NCBI GenBank assembly: GCA_900319365.1
Contig: ONOE01000002.1
Span: forward strand, 186,001-250,000
From: an uncultured bacterium
GTDB lineage: Bacteria; Cyanobacteriota; Vampirovibrionia; Gastranaerophilales; Gastranaerophilaceae
DNA: 64,000 bases
Reading direction: 5' to 3'
Shown here one piece after another: positions 41,306 to 49,719 of the stretch. The notes under the pieces are model-generated. The model ran no database searches. It saw only the letters and a list, made by a program, of their open reading frames with translations, and was not told the origin of the DNA. How positions within the stretch are numbered: position 1 is the stretch's first letter; every line of letters starts with the position of its first letter. Position numbers and translations under genes: made by a program.

Positions 41306-41731
41306 ATGGATTTAATTGAACGTAATAAAAATTTGGTGAAAAAATTTGAAACAATGATAAATACAAATGATAAAGAACTTGCACATGAACTTGTGGCGCC
41401 TGATGCCCTATTTTACACCCCTGCAAGCCCAAAACCTTTATACGGCGGGGAAGGCTATCTTGCTGTAGTTGATTGGATGAGAAAAGGATTCCCCGATATT
41501 CAATGGCATTTAAAAGAGATGGTTGCAGATAGTAAAAAAGTTGCCGTTCGCTGGGATATGACAGGGACTCACACGGGGGTTTTTATGGGGATTAAACCGA
41601 CGGGCAAAAAGATTTCTGTATGCGTAATGAATTTTTATTATTTTAATAAAGACGGGAAAGTAACAAATGATGTCGCAGCAGAGGGAATGATCGGAATTTT
41701 CCGAGGCATCGGCGCAATAGACCACCTGTAA
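41306..41731 (+). CDS. SnoaL-like/ester cyclase family protein
   Basis: A 141-residue protein of the NTF2-like fold. Family marks are a helical N-terminus (NKNLVKKFETMINTND), GGEGYLAVVDWMRKGFPDIQW, and RWDMTGTHTGVFMGIKPTGKKI, which is typical of SnoaL-type polyketide cyclases and ester cyclases. No polyketide genes are near, so it is probably a small-molecule isomerase or hydrolase. AAAGGAAC precedes the start. It ends at a bidirectional terminator shared with the tRNA-Tyr tail element. Confidence 0.75.
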   Translation: MDLIERNKNLVKKFETMINTNDKELAHELVAPDALFYTPASPKPLYGGEGYLAVVDWMRKGFPDIQWHLKEMVADSKKVAVRWDMTGTHTGVFMGIKPTGKKISVCVMNFYYFNKDGKVTNDVAAEGMIGIFRGIGAIDHL

Positions 41732-41757
41732 ACCGTTTTTAAAACATTACATAAAAA

Positions 41758-41787
41758 AAAGCGTTTCAATAATTTGAAACGCTTTTT
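41758..41787. terminator. Bidirectional terminator (distal copy)
   Basis: GCGTTTCAA-TAAT-TTGAAACGC is a perfect 9-bp stem with T-runs on both sides (TTTTT on plus, TTTTTTTT on minus). It ends the SnoaL-like gene on plus. On minus it is the duplicated tRNA-Tyr terminator. Confidence 0.85.
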
Positions 41788-41965
41788 AATTTGAAAAATT
41801 TGGGCAGGGGTGGGTTGTCTTGGGTTGTTCGCAATAAACGTGTCTTCGCTTGCCGTCTGCTAAGCCTTTGGCTTTTCGACGTCAAAGCTCCGCACTCTGC
41901 TCACAACCCGCTCGTCCCAGACAGGGCTCCGCCCTGTTGGTTCTCACCCACCATTACATAAAAAA

Positions 41966-41992
41966 GCGTTTCAATAATTTGAAACGCTTTTT
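41966..41992. terminator. Bidirectional terminator (tRNA-proximal copy)
   Basis: The same 9-bp stem as at 41761-41782, directly downstream of tRNA-Tyr on the minus strand, followed there by TTTTTT. Confidence 0.85.
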
Positions 41993-42005
41993 AATTTGAA
42001 AAATT

Positions 42006-42088
42006 TGGGCAGGGGTGGGTTCGAACCACCGTACTCTCACGAGAACAGATTTACAGTCTGTCGCCTTTAGCCACTCGGCCACCTACCC
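42006..42088 (-). tRNA. tRNA-Tyr (anticodon GTA)
   Basis: 83 nt with a long variable arm (class II). The acceptor GGGTAGG pairs with CCTGCCC, with discriminator A. The anticodon stem-loop reads ACAGA-CTGTAAA-TCTGT, and the T-arm is GGTGG-TTCGAAC-CCACC. CCA is not encoded. Confidence 0.96.
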
Positions 42089-42127
42089 ATATTCACTTGT
42101 CATTTTACCTTTTCAGGCTCAAAAATT

Positions 42128-42199
<72 letters not shown>

Positions 42200-42252
42200 T
42201 TGAATGTCATACACTCTGTTGGACCCTTTGGAAAGGCACCCTTATAAAAATA

Positions 42253-42325
42253 AGCCGGCAATGGGACTTGAACCTACAACCTACGGTTTACAAAACCGTT
42301 GCTCTGCCAATTGAGCTATGCCGGC
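42253..42325 (-). tRNA. tRNA-Thr (anticodon TGT)
   Basis: 73 nt. The acceptor GCCGGCA pairs with TGCCGGC, with discriminator T. The anticodon stem ACGGT/ACCGT encloses TTTGTAA. It is first in the minus-strand run Thr(TGT)-Thr(GGT)-Tyr(GTA). Confidence 0.96.
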
Positions 42326-42432
42326 ATTATTTCCTCTCGGTAATTTTGATTATAGGCAAAAAAATATTTGATGTCAAGATATTTATTTGTTTTATAATTA
42401 TTATATTATTTTTTTAGGAGGCAAGATACAAA

Positions 42433-42774
42433 ATGGTTAAAGCAATTACACCGATTGTTTTATTATTTATTTCAAATATTTTTATGACTTTTGCATGGTA
42501 TGGGCACCTCAAATTCAAAACGGGAGCGCTCTGGGCTATAATTTTAACCAGCTGGGGCATTGCATTTTTTGAATACTGTTTTCAAGTTCCCGCCAACCGT
42601 ATCGGCTACCAAACATATAACGCAGCTCAACTTAAAACCATTCAAGAAGTTATTACCCTCATTGTTTTCAGCTTCTTTTCCGTCTTTTACCTGAAAGAAC
42701 AATTCAAATGGAATTACCTCGTAGGTTTTTGCCTAATCGTTCTTGCCGTATTTTTCATCTTCAAAAAATGGTAA
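42433..42774 (+). CDS. DMT-superfamily small membrane protein (DUF486)
   Basis: A 113-residue protein with four hydrophobic segments. It matches the DUF486 family: FISNIFMTFAWYGHLKF, then LTSWGIAFFEYCFQVPANRIGY, LKTIQEVITLIVFSFFSVFYLKE and the terminal LVGFCLIVLAVFFIFKKW. The family is thought to be small drug/metabolite transporter-like, but no substrate is known. TTAGGAGGC provides a strong ribosome site. It is a single gene between the tRNA cluster and rpmE. Confidence 0.85.
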   Translation: MVKAITPIVLLFISNIFMTFAWYGHLKFKTGALWAIILTSWGIAFFEYCFQVPANRIGYQTYNAAQLKTIQEVITLIVFSFFSVFYLKEQFKWNYLVGFCLIVLAVFFIFKKW

Positions 42775-42890
42775 AAATTTAATTAAAATTTAATGACACT
42801 TGATTTTATAACTTTAGTATAATATTATATAAATGGTCGAAATATCAAAAACTGTTCAAGTTTGGAATCTTGACAAGAAAGAGGTAGAAA

Positions 42891-43094
42891 ATGAAAAAAG
42901 GTATACATCCCGAATATCATAAAACCGTTATAAAATGCGTTTGCGGCAACGAAATTGAAACAGGTTCGGTTAAAGATAACATTACCGTTGAAATCTGCAA
43001 CAAATGCCACCCGTTCTATACCGGTCAACAAAAAATCCTTGACTCTGAAGGCAGAGTTGAAAGATTTAACAAAAGATACGGTAAAAAAGCATAA
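42891..43094 (+). CDS. rpmE: 50S ribosomal protein L31
   Basis: A 67-residue zinc-binding (C+) form of L31. It starts [19 protein letters not shown], with Cys at CVC and [13 protein letters not shown], and [10 protein letters not shown] near the end. Length is normal. AGAAAGAGG precedes the start and a terminator follows. The C+ type implies adequate zinc; no C- paralog is seen. Confidence 0.97.
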   Translation: MKKGIHPEYHKTVIKCVCGNEIETGSVKDNITVEICNKCHPFYTGQQKILDSEGRVERFNKRYGKKA

Positions 43095-43119
43095 GTTATT
43101 ACTCGTAACAAATTTTACA

Positions 43120-43154
43120 AAAACGTCCTCACAAAATATGCGGGGACGTTTTAT
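43120..43154 (+). terminator. Terminator after rpmE
   Basis: AACGTCC (43122-43128) pairs with GGACGTT (43144-43150), followed by TT, with A-run and T-run flanks. It lies between the convergent rpmE and ferritin-like gene. Confidence 0.65.
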
Positions 43155-43174
43155 AACGGGTTTATAAAATAAAT

Positions 43175-44473
43175 CTACATCACAAATTCTTTTTCTGACA
43201 TTTTTTGATATTCTTCGGGAGTTACCGTATCTTTTGTCATCCCTTTAGTTTGCATGGCTTTTTTAACAAGTTCGGGCAATGAGCCTTGCAATTCTTTCGA
43301 TGCACAAACCAAATCTCTGCCTTTTTGTTCCTCCATAACACGAATGGTTACTTCAGACGGAGCACCCTCTTTTCCGGCAAGTTCCTGAATATTATAGCTT
43401 GCCCAATCATCAGGCAAATCCTTTGTTTTAGCGTAATTTTTATTTGTCCCGAGTCTTTTATCAATTTCTTTTTTAAGAACTTTTGTTACATAATCTTTTT
43501 GAGAAGTGAAATGGCAAGGGTGTACGACATTTTCGCCTATAAGTTCCTGCGGGTCTTTTTTCTCATATTTTTCATAAAGTTTTGCGGCAGTTTGAAGATG
43601 ATTTAATTCTATTGCAAGGAATTCTTCCCAAATTGGCATCAATGTTTCATTTTCTTCGTCCTCCATACAGTTATGATAAGTGCAAACCTCCGTAAATTCA
43701 TGCAGCAAAAGCTTTTCATAGAAAGATTCTGACGGGTCGATTAAAGATTCATACATTGTAACATGTTCTTCTTCCACGTCTTTAATTTCAGCATAAGTTT
43801 CTCTTAAAAGTTCGCTACCATAGGCAAAACCATGTTCGCCGTAATAATTGTGCGTTTGCTGCTCGCCTGAAACCAGAGTTAAAATATTAACCTTTGTTTG
43901 CGGAGAAGTTGTTGTCTTGTCATAAGGTTTGCGAAGTCTTATGATATTGCAATTGTGATGATTTTGAGTAGGTCTGCCTAAAATTACGTCGGTTTGATTT
44001 TGGAGGATTTCATTTGGCGAAATTCCGTGAATCATATACGCCCATTGAGAATATCTGTACAAATGGTCAAAATCTTCAAGCAAACCGAAATCAAAAGTTT
44101 CTTTTACGTAATTATCCGTTTCATTTTGAGCCATCCATGCCGTCAAATCAACTGCAACCTGCTCATAAGCAAGAGTTGTTTCAAGTACGGATTGATCGGC
44201 GGGTGCAAGCCAATTTATGGTAGATTGCTGCGCATCTTCAATTCGTTTTGTCTGTGCTAAAAATTCAAGCGTATCTTCATCTTGACAAACTCTTGAAAAA
44301 TTATGTTTAAAATTCCATTCTTCAATCTCAATCCCGTTCATAAGGATTTGGCGGGTTCTGGAATAACAATCAATATCATTTTTGTTGTATTTTCTGTGCG
44401 CAATATCATGCCATGTGCGTACCTGTTTTTCTAAAGGCAAACCTTTTTCTTTTAACGGATTAAATGTTGTCAT
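43175..44473 (-). CDS. Uncharacterised ferritin-like helical protein (432 aa)
   Basis: A 432-residue soluble protein with long helices rich in Glu and His. Several carboxylate/His motifs look like a diiron four-helix bundle: ETTLAYEQ, EDFDHLYR, VEEEHVTMYE, LLHEFTEVCTYH and FLAIELNHLQ, in that order across residues about 105-300. The last 120 residues are charged and differ in character. I recognise no named family, so the ferritin-like reading is inference from motif spacing. AAAGGAG lies upstream of the ATG. It is monocistronic, divergent from mfd across the repeat-rich gap. Confidence 0.45.
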   Translation of the reverse strand: MTTFNPLKEKGLPLEKQVRTWHDIAHRKYNKNDIDCYSRTRQILMNGIEIEEWNFKHNFSRVCQDEDTLEFLAQTKRIEDAQQSTINWLAPADQSVLETTLAYEQVAVDLTAWMAQNETDNYVKETFDFGLLEDFDHLYRYSQWAYMIHGISPNEILQNQTDVILGRPTQNHHNCNIIRLRKPYDKTTTSPQTKVNILTLVSGEQQTHNYYGEHGFAYGSELLRETYAEIKDVEEEHVTMYESLIDPSESFYEKLLLHEFTEVCTYHNCMEDEENETLMPIWEEFLAIELNHLQTAAKLYEKYEKKDPQELIGENVVHPCHFTSQKDYVTKVLKKEIDKRLGTNKNYAKTKDLPDDWASYNIQELAGKEGAPSEVTIRVMEEQKGRDLVCASKELQGSLPELVKKAMQTKGMTKDTVTPEEYQKMSEKEFVM

Positions 44474-44676
44474 TTTATATAACTCCTTTCATAAATCGTA
44501 CGGCTGATACAGCCAAATCATGAGATAAAATAAAACAAGGAGGGAAATATATAATCGGACGAAAGGATAAAATTTTCCTCTATTTTGTAATAAAATGACA
44601 TTTTCAAGGTACAAAGCGCAAGCGCACTCAATGAAAGGTGTTGGTAATGTACAACAATAGGATTTCTATTTTATAA

Positions 44677-44701
44677 TGTCGAGATAGCAATCTCGACCTA
44701 C
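44677..44701 (+). repeat. Palindromic intergenic repeat, copy A
   Basis: GTCGAGAT-AGCA-ATCTCGAC is a perfect 8-bp stem with a conserved AGCA loop, followed by CCTAC. Relative to the copies at 62066 and 62107, both arms carry compensating changes. Confidence 0.75.
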
Positions 44702-44774
44702 TTACTATAAGCTCAAGTCTACAAGTTTAATTCAGCTTTTAGGTTTAAAATTTGACAAAGAATGAATATTGATA

Positions 44775-44895
44775 CGTCATTCTGAGGCGTGAGCGCCGAA
44801 GAATCTCATATCATACGTATAATAAGGCGGTTCTTCGCTTCGCTCAGAACGATATTTATTTCGGGCGTCAATCCTTTGCCGCACTCACAATGACA
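44775..44895. mobile_element. MITE-like element with imperfect terminal inverted repeats
   Basis: About 121 bp. The left end CGTCATTCTGAG and the right end CTCACAATGACA (reverse complement TGTCATTGTGAG) match at 10 of 12 positions. Inside, a left TTCTGAGGCGTGAGCG with CCGAAGAA faces a right TTCTTCGCTTCGCTCAGAA, an imperfect inverted repeat. It has no ORF. A partial related sequence lies at about 31982-32006. Confidence 0.55.
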
Positions 44896-44975
44896 TATAC
44901 TTATATTTTGCTGCTTGTAAAAATTTTCATGGCTGAGTTGTACACAAAGGCAAGGGGATAAAATATTGAAACTCA

Positions 44976-45015
44976 CTTATAAACCTATGAACTTATAAAC
45001 TTATGAACCTATAAA
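44976..45015 (+). repeat. Octamer tandem array, 5 units
   Basis: CTTATAAA, CCTATGAA, CTTATAAA, CTTATGAA, CCTATAAA: five uninterrupted 8-bp units of consensus CYTATRAA, about 75 bp before mfd. Confidence 0.85.
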
Positions 45016-45087
45016 CAGATTAATCTATATTAAAAACTAAATTCCGGTAATGACAAACAATCTCATTCGTAATATAATATAACGGCT

Positions 45088-48000
45088 ATGTTTCAAATAA
45101 ATGAAGATGATATAAGTCCGCAATATGACAGTTTCAGGCAGAGGGTAAAAGACAGAGTAACATTTGCCGTTACGGGTTTGACTACTTTTTTGCGCCTGTT
45201 TTTGTTATCAAAAGTTCAAAAGCAAAATCCGACGATTTTTATCACTTCAACCGAACAAAACGCACTCAAATATCAATCCGATTTAAAAACAATTTTCAAT
45301 CTTGATGCACAGATTATGCCGTTTCAAGATGTATCAATGTATGAGCCGATTGATCCGAATTTGTATGATTATGCATCACAGGTAAACCTGCTTTTAAATA
45401 AACCGAAATTGATAATTTGCCCCGTTAAAGCAATGCTTGAAAAATTTCCGAACACGGATTTTTTCAAAAAAAATTCTATCAAATTTAAAATCGGCGACAG
45501 CATAGATTTGGGCAAACTGGCTAAAAGGCTTGTTAATCTCGGCTATAAAAAAGTTACGATGGTAAATGATATCGGGGGATTTAGTATAAGAGGAGATATT
45601 GCGGACATTTTTTCTCTCAATCAAAACCCCGTCAGAATTGAACTTTGGGGCGATGAAATCGTCGATATAAGGTATTTTAACAATGAAACTCAAAAATCCG
45701 TTGAAAAGGCAAAAGAAACAAAAATTTACCCGTTATACAAATTTATAACATCAGGACAAGACGAACTTGTTAAAGAACTGCAATATACTAAAGAAAACGA
45801 AGATGAAATTCCCGAAGATAATTATTTTGAGGGTATAAGCGTTTACCAGAATTATTTTAACGAGCATTTAACGGGATTACTTGATTATTTCAAAGATTAT
45901 ACGCTTGTTTTTGACGAGGCGTCGGAAATTTATTCAAAATATGAATTTTTAGACGATGAAGCGCACAAACGACTGGACGAAAATCTTAAACAGGGGATTA
46001 TTAAAAATCCGTCGGCAAATGTTAAAAAGTTAAAAAATCATTTTACCTATGAGGAATTTTTAAGACAGACTTCATATTTTCAAAAAATCGGGTTTAATAA
46101 TTTTATAGACGGCGAAATGACCAATCTGCTTGAATTTGATGCGCAGCCTTTACGAAATTTTGAAGCAAACATAAAAGACTTAACCAAATTTATAAAAGAA
46201 CACAGAAATTACAAAATAATCGTTGCGACGAATTACCCCGACAGGGTTCGTGAAATTCTTGAAGAAGAAGACATTTTTGATGTAACTTATGCTGACAGTA
46301 TAGTTTGCGGCGGGTGTATTTTAGAAAATTTTAAGACAATTATAATTACCGACCGTGAAATGTTTAACAAGCGTGATAAAGAAATCACAACGGCTCGCCG
46401 TTCATACTACAAAGAAAAGCCCGAATTTATTGAAAATATCAACGACATCAAGCCGGGAGAATACGTAGTACATACAATTCACGGGTTAGGGATATACAAA
46501 GGTTTATCCAAACAGGAAATTGACGGGCAGTTAAAAGATTACCTGACAATTGAATACGCAAACCATGACAAACTTCATATTCCTGCCGAGCAAATTAACC
46601 TTTTGTGCAGGTACAGAGGTTCGGGGAATGCAAAACCAAAGCTTTCCAAAATGGGCGGCAGAGATTGGGAAAACACCAAGACCAAAGTTAAAAAAGCCGT
46701 CGAAACAATTGCCTATGACTTGTTACGACTTTATGCAAGACGAAAAATGGAAACAGGGATTCAATTTTTGCCTGACACGACATGGCAGATTGAAATGGAG
46801 GAGGCTTTTGAATACACCGAAACTCCCGACCAGTTAAAAGCCATAAATGAGATTAAAAAAGATATGGAAGCCCCTCAACCTATGGACAGATTGCTTTGCG
46901 GAGATGTCGGATTCGGCAAAACCGAAGTTGCAAAGAGAGCAATTTTTAAAGCCGTAACTTCAGGCAAACAATCTGCTGTCATAGTTCCTACAACAATTCT
47001 TGCTTTTCAGCACTATAAAACGATGACGGACAGATTTAAACCGTTCGGGGTAAGGGTTGAATTATTATCAAGATTCCGCAACCGTAAAGAGCAAAAAGAA
47101 ACAATCAAACACCTTGCAACGGGAGAATGCGATGTTGTTATAGGAACTCACAGACTTTTGCAAGATGATATCAAATTTAAGGATTTAGGATTTCTCGTAA
47201 TTGATGAGGAACACAGATTCGGGGTACGCCATAAGGAAAAACTTAAACAAATGAGAGAAAATATTGATATTCTATCGATGTCAGCTACCCCTATTCCGAG
47301 AACTCTTTATATGTCGCTTTCGGGTATTAAAGATATTTCTTTAATAAATACTCCTCCTAAAAACAGGCTGCCCATTAAAACTTATGTCGGTGTTTGGAAC
47401 GAAAATATGGTTAAAAACGCCATAAACCATGAAATAGACAGAGAAGGTCAGGTATTTTATCTTTACAACAGAGTTGAAACCATAATGGAAATGAAAACCC
47501 TGCTGCAGCGAATTGTTCCGAATGCAAGAATTGCCGCAGGTCATGGGAAAATGAACGAAAAAGAGCTTGAAGATGTCATTATAGGATTTGCAAACCACGA
47601 ATATGACGTTCTTTTAGCAACGACAATTATTGAAAACGGCATCGATATCCCAAATGCCAACACAATAATTATTCACGATGCGGATAAATTCGGTCTGGCA
47701 CAAATGTATCAGTTAAGAGGTCGTGTCGGCAGATGTGAAAAACAGGCATACTGCTACTGTCTTTATAAGCAGAGCAAAGAACTTACAAAAGATGCAAAAG
47801 ACCGTCTTAAAGCGATAAAAGAATTTACAACGCTCGGAAGCGGATATCAAATAGCAATGAGAGATGTTGAAATAAGAGGGGTCGGCAATATCTTAGGAAC
47901 AAAGCAGCACGGGCACATGATAAATGTAGGGTTTGACACATATTGCGAACTCTTAGACGAAACAGTCAAAGAACTTCAGGGCGAAAAAGTCGAGAAACAA

Positions 48001-48477
48001 AATCCGACAATTGTAGATATAAACGTAACGGCATATATTCCTGACGATTGGGTCGGTTCGTCCGAACAAAAAATTATTGAATATAAACGTTTGGCGGATG
48101 TAAAAAATACCACGGAATTAGAATATATCGTTGAGGAATGGAAAGACAGATTTTCAACCCCGCCCGAACCTGTTGAAAACTTAATAAAACTCATAAAAAT
48201 AAGATTAAGTGCAACAGATATAAGAATCAGCGCAATCAGAGAAACTCGGGATAACATAAGAATTTATACCCCGTATTCAAAGGCTGAATGGAATTTGATA
48301 CAAAAAGAACTTCCCGCTCAGATTAAGCGCAAAATCAAATTTACCACGGCTCCGTCATCTGTTACGAATGCTTCATCAATACTTTTGCTTGATACAAATT
48401 ATGTAAATTTTGATGAAATATTTAACATTTTGAATGATTTGTTTTATTATATACGAAAGGTTAGTTACGAATATTAG
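45088..48477 (+). CDS. mfd: Transcription-repair coupling factor Mfd
   Basis: A 1129-residue translocase that removes stalled RNA polymerase and recruits UvrA. The N-terminal UvrB-like region runs to about residue 350. The RNA polymerase-interaction domain is at about 450-530 (KPGEYVVHTIHGLGIYKGL). The helicase domains have Walker A GDVGFGKTEVAKRA, VIDEEHRFG and MSATPIPRTLYM, and the second lobe has TTIIENGIDIPNANT and QMYQLRGRVGR. The C-terminal TRCF domain is present. Length is typical. There is no obvious ribosome site before the ATG. It is followed 21 bp later by the parvulin gene, with AGAGAGG between. Confidence 0.97.
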   Translation: MFQINEDDISPQYDSFRQRVKDRVTFAVTGLTTFLRLFLLSKVQKQNPTIFITSTEQNALKYQSDLKTIFNLDAQIMPFQDVSMYEPIDPNLYDYASQVNLLLNKPKLIICPVKAMLEKFPNTDFFKKNSIKFKIGDSIDLGKLAKRLVNLGYKKVTMVNDIGGFSIRGDIADIFSLNQNPVRIELWGDEIVDIRYFNNETQKSVEKAKETKIYPLYKFITSGQDELVKELQYTKENEDEIPEDNYFEGISVYQNYFNEHLTGLLDYFKDYTLVFDEASEIYSKYEFLDDEAHKRLDENLKQGIIKNPSANVKKLKNHFTYEEFLRQTSYFQKIGFNNFIDGEMTNLLEFDAQPLRNFEANIKDLTKFIKEHRNYKIIVATNYPDRVREILEEEDIFDVTYADSIVCGGCILENFKTIIITDREMFNKRDKEITTARRSYYKEKPEFIENINDIKPGEYVVHTIHGLGIYKGLSKQEIDGQLKDYLTIEYANHDKLHIPAEQINLLCRYRGSGNAKPKLSKMGGRDWENTKTKVKKAVETIAYDLLRLYARRKMETGIQFLPDTTWQIEMEEAFEYTETPDQLKAINEIKKDMEAPQPMDRLLCGDVGFGKTEVAKRAIFKAVTSGKQSAVIVPTTILAFQHYKTMTDRFKPFGVRVELLSRFRNRKEQKETIKHLATGECDVVIGTHRLLQDDIKFKDLGFLVIDEEHRFGVRHKEKLKQMRENIDILSMSATPIPRTLYMSLSGIKDISLINTPPKNRLPIKTYVGVWNENMVKNAINHEIDREGQVFYLYNRVETIMEMKTLLQRIVPNARIAAGHGKMNEKELEDVIIGFANHEYDVLLATTIIENGIDIPNANTIIIHDADKFGLAQMYQLRGRVGRCEKQAYCYCLYKQSKELTKDAKDRLKAIKEFTTLGSGYQIAMRDVEIRGVGNILGTKQHGHMINVGFDTYCELLDETVKELQGEKVEKQNPTIVDINVTAYIPDDWVGSSEQKIIEYKRLADVKNTTELEYIVEEWKDRFSTPPEPVENLIKLIKIRLSATDIRISAIRETRDNIRIYTPYSKAEWNLIQKELPAQIKRKIKFTTAPSSVTNASSILLLDTNYVNFDEIFNILNDLFYYIRKVSYEY

Positions 48478-48498
48478 TTAAAAGAGAGGAATATTTAA

Positions 48499-49635
48499 AT
48501 GAACACAAAAAAACTGTTTGCGACTCTGCTTGTTGCAGGAATGCTACTTACAGGATGCGGATTGAAAAATTCTCAAGCAATTATCAAAATCAATGACAGC
48601 ACAATTACTCAAAAAGATTTTGATACAATGCTCGACAAACAAATTGCGATGTCTCCGTTTGCAAAAATCGGAATGGGAGATATCAAGCAAAATAAAAACG
48701 GCGTATTTTATTTGATGACCGAAAGAGCTGTTGTTACACAGCTTGTTGTACAAAACATTTTAGATCAGGAAGCAAAAGCAAGAGGGATAAGAGTTTCCAA
48801 TAGAGAGCTCAATTCCGCTATTGATAAGGTAATAGATCAATTGGGCGGCAAAGACAGATTGAGCGCTTTGTTAAAACAAAACAACGTTACCATCGCCGAT
48901 TTCAAAAACGATATGAGAAATCAGGTTAAAATGGAAAAACTTGCACGCAGCGTAAAAAATGTTAAAGTTTCAGATAAAGAAGCCAAAGATTTTTACAACA
49001 AAAATATTGATAAATTTAAACACGGCGAGCAGGTAAGAGCATCTCATATTCTTTTATCGGCAGATCCTATCCAAGTTTCTCAAGAAATTGCATCATCTTC
49101 TAAAAAGCAATTATCTCAAGAAGAATTAACAAAAAGAACTGCTGCTAAAATCAAAGAAAATGAAGCACTTGCAAACAAACTTTCTTCCGAATTAAAATTA
49201 GATAATTCGAAATTTGCGGCTTATGCAAAGAAATATTCTCAAGATCAAGGCAGCGCCCAAAAAGGCGGAGATTTAGGCTTCTTTGAAGCAAAAGCAATGG
49301 TTCCCGAATTTTCAAAAGCAGCATTTGCAGCAAAGCCTAATACGGTTATCGGACCAGTAAGATCTCAATTCGGCTACCACATAATTCTGGTTGTAGACAG
49401 AAAGCCCGCAGGTATTGAACCGTTTAACAAGGTTAAAAACAATTTGAAACAAAATATGCAGGGCGAAAAAGAGTTAAAAGCACTTGATGAAATCGTAAAC
49501 GCAGCTAAGAAAAAATCAAAAATCGTATATCTTGATAAGCAATACGATCCCGAAGAAATTACAAAGAAATTAAATACAGCTTTGAGTGGCATGCAAAAAA
49601 ATGCAAACAGACAGCAAAAGCCCGTAAAAAAATAA
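48499..49635 (+). CDS. Lipoprotein peptidyl-prolyl isomerase (parvulin, SurA/PrsA-like)
   Basis: A 378-residue envelope chaperone. The signal sequence ends with a lipobox (LLTGC), so it should be lipid-anchored outside the inner membrane or in the outer membrane. A SurA-N-like helical domain (residues about 30-165) precedes a parvulin domain (VRASHILLSAD, then KKYSQDQGSAQKGGDLGFFEAKAMVPEF split blocks, and SQFGYHIILVVDRKP). A charged insert of about 45 residues interrupts the parvulin domain after HILLSAD. It likely assists folding of exported proteins. It follows mfd by 21 bp and ends at a strong terminator. Confidence 0.9.
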   Translation: MNTKKLFATLLVAGMLLTGCGLKNSQAIIKINDSTITQKDFDTMLDKQIAMSPFAKIGMGDIKQNKNGVFYLMTERAVVTQLVVQNILDQEAKARGIRVSNRELNSAIDKVIDQLGGKDRLSALLKQNNVTIADFKNDMRNQVKMEKLARSVKNVKVSDKEAKDFYNKNIDKFKHGEQVRASHILLSADPIQVSQEIASSSKKQLSQEELTKRTAAKIKENEALANKLSSELKLDNSKFAAYAKKYSQDQGSAQKGGDLGFFEAKAMVPEFSKAAFAAKPNTVIGPVRSQFGYHIILVVDRKPAGIEPFNKVKNNLKQNMQGEKELKALDEIVNAAKKKSKIVYLDKQYDPEEITKKLNTALSGMQKNANRQQKPVKK

Positions 49636-49660
49636 AATCGTAAATTTATTATAAAAAAAG

Positions 49661-49690
49661 CCCTCATTATTTTACAAATGAGGGTATTTT
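49661..49690 (+). terminator. Intrinsic terminator after the parvulin gene
   Basis: CCCTCATT-N8-AATGAGGG followed by TATTTTTATTT. It ends the mfd-parvulin unit. Confidence 0.85.
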
Positions 49691-49719
49691 TATTTGAACT
49701 TATTGTGTATAATAGAACT

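Larger units (their letters stand above)
41745..42021 (-). mobile_element. tRNA-tail element copy 2 (core flanked by direct repeats of the tRNA-Tyr 3' end)
   Basis: On the minus strand, the last 16 nt of tRNA-Tyr (AACCCACCCCTGCCCA) plus about 54 nt of 3' flank with its terminator (42021-41952) recur at 41816-41745, offset by 205 bp. The 135-nt core (41951-41817) contains in order GAGAACC, a hairpin ACAGGGC-GGA-GCCCTGT, ACGAGC, GAGCAGAG, a GTC...GAC stem around AAGCC-AAA-GGCTT, and GCGAA-N4-CGTTTATTGCGA-N5-CCAAG. These blocks and their order match the tRNA-Lys element, while the flanking repeats differ and are locus-specific. No ORF. Confidence 0.65.
44474..45087. other. Repeat-rich intergenic region of 614 bp
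   Basis: No ORF of note on either strand. It holds one palindromic repeat (44677-44701), a MITE-like element (44775-44895) and an octamer array (44976-45015). It separates the divergent ferritin-like and mfd genes. Other parts are plain AT-rich sequence. Confidence 0.7.
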
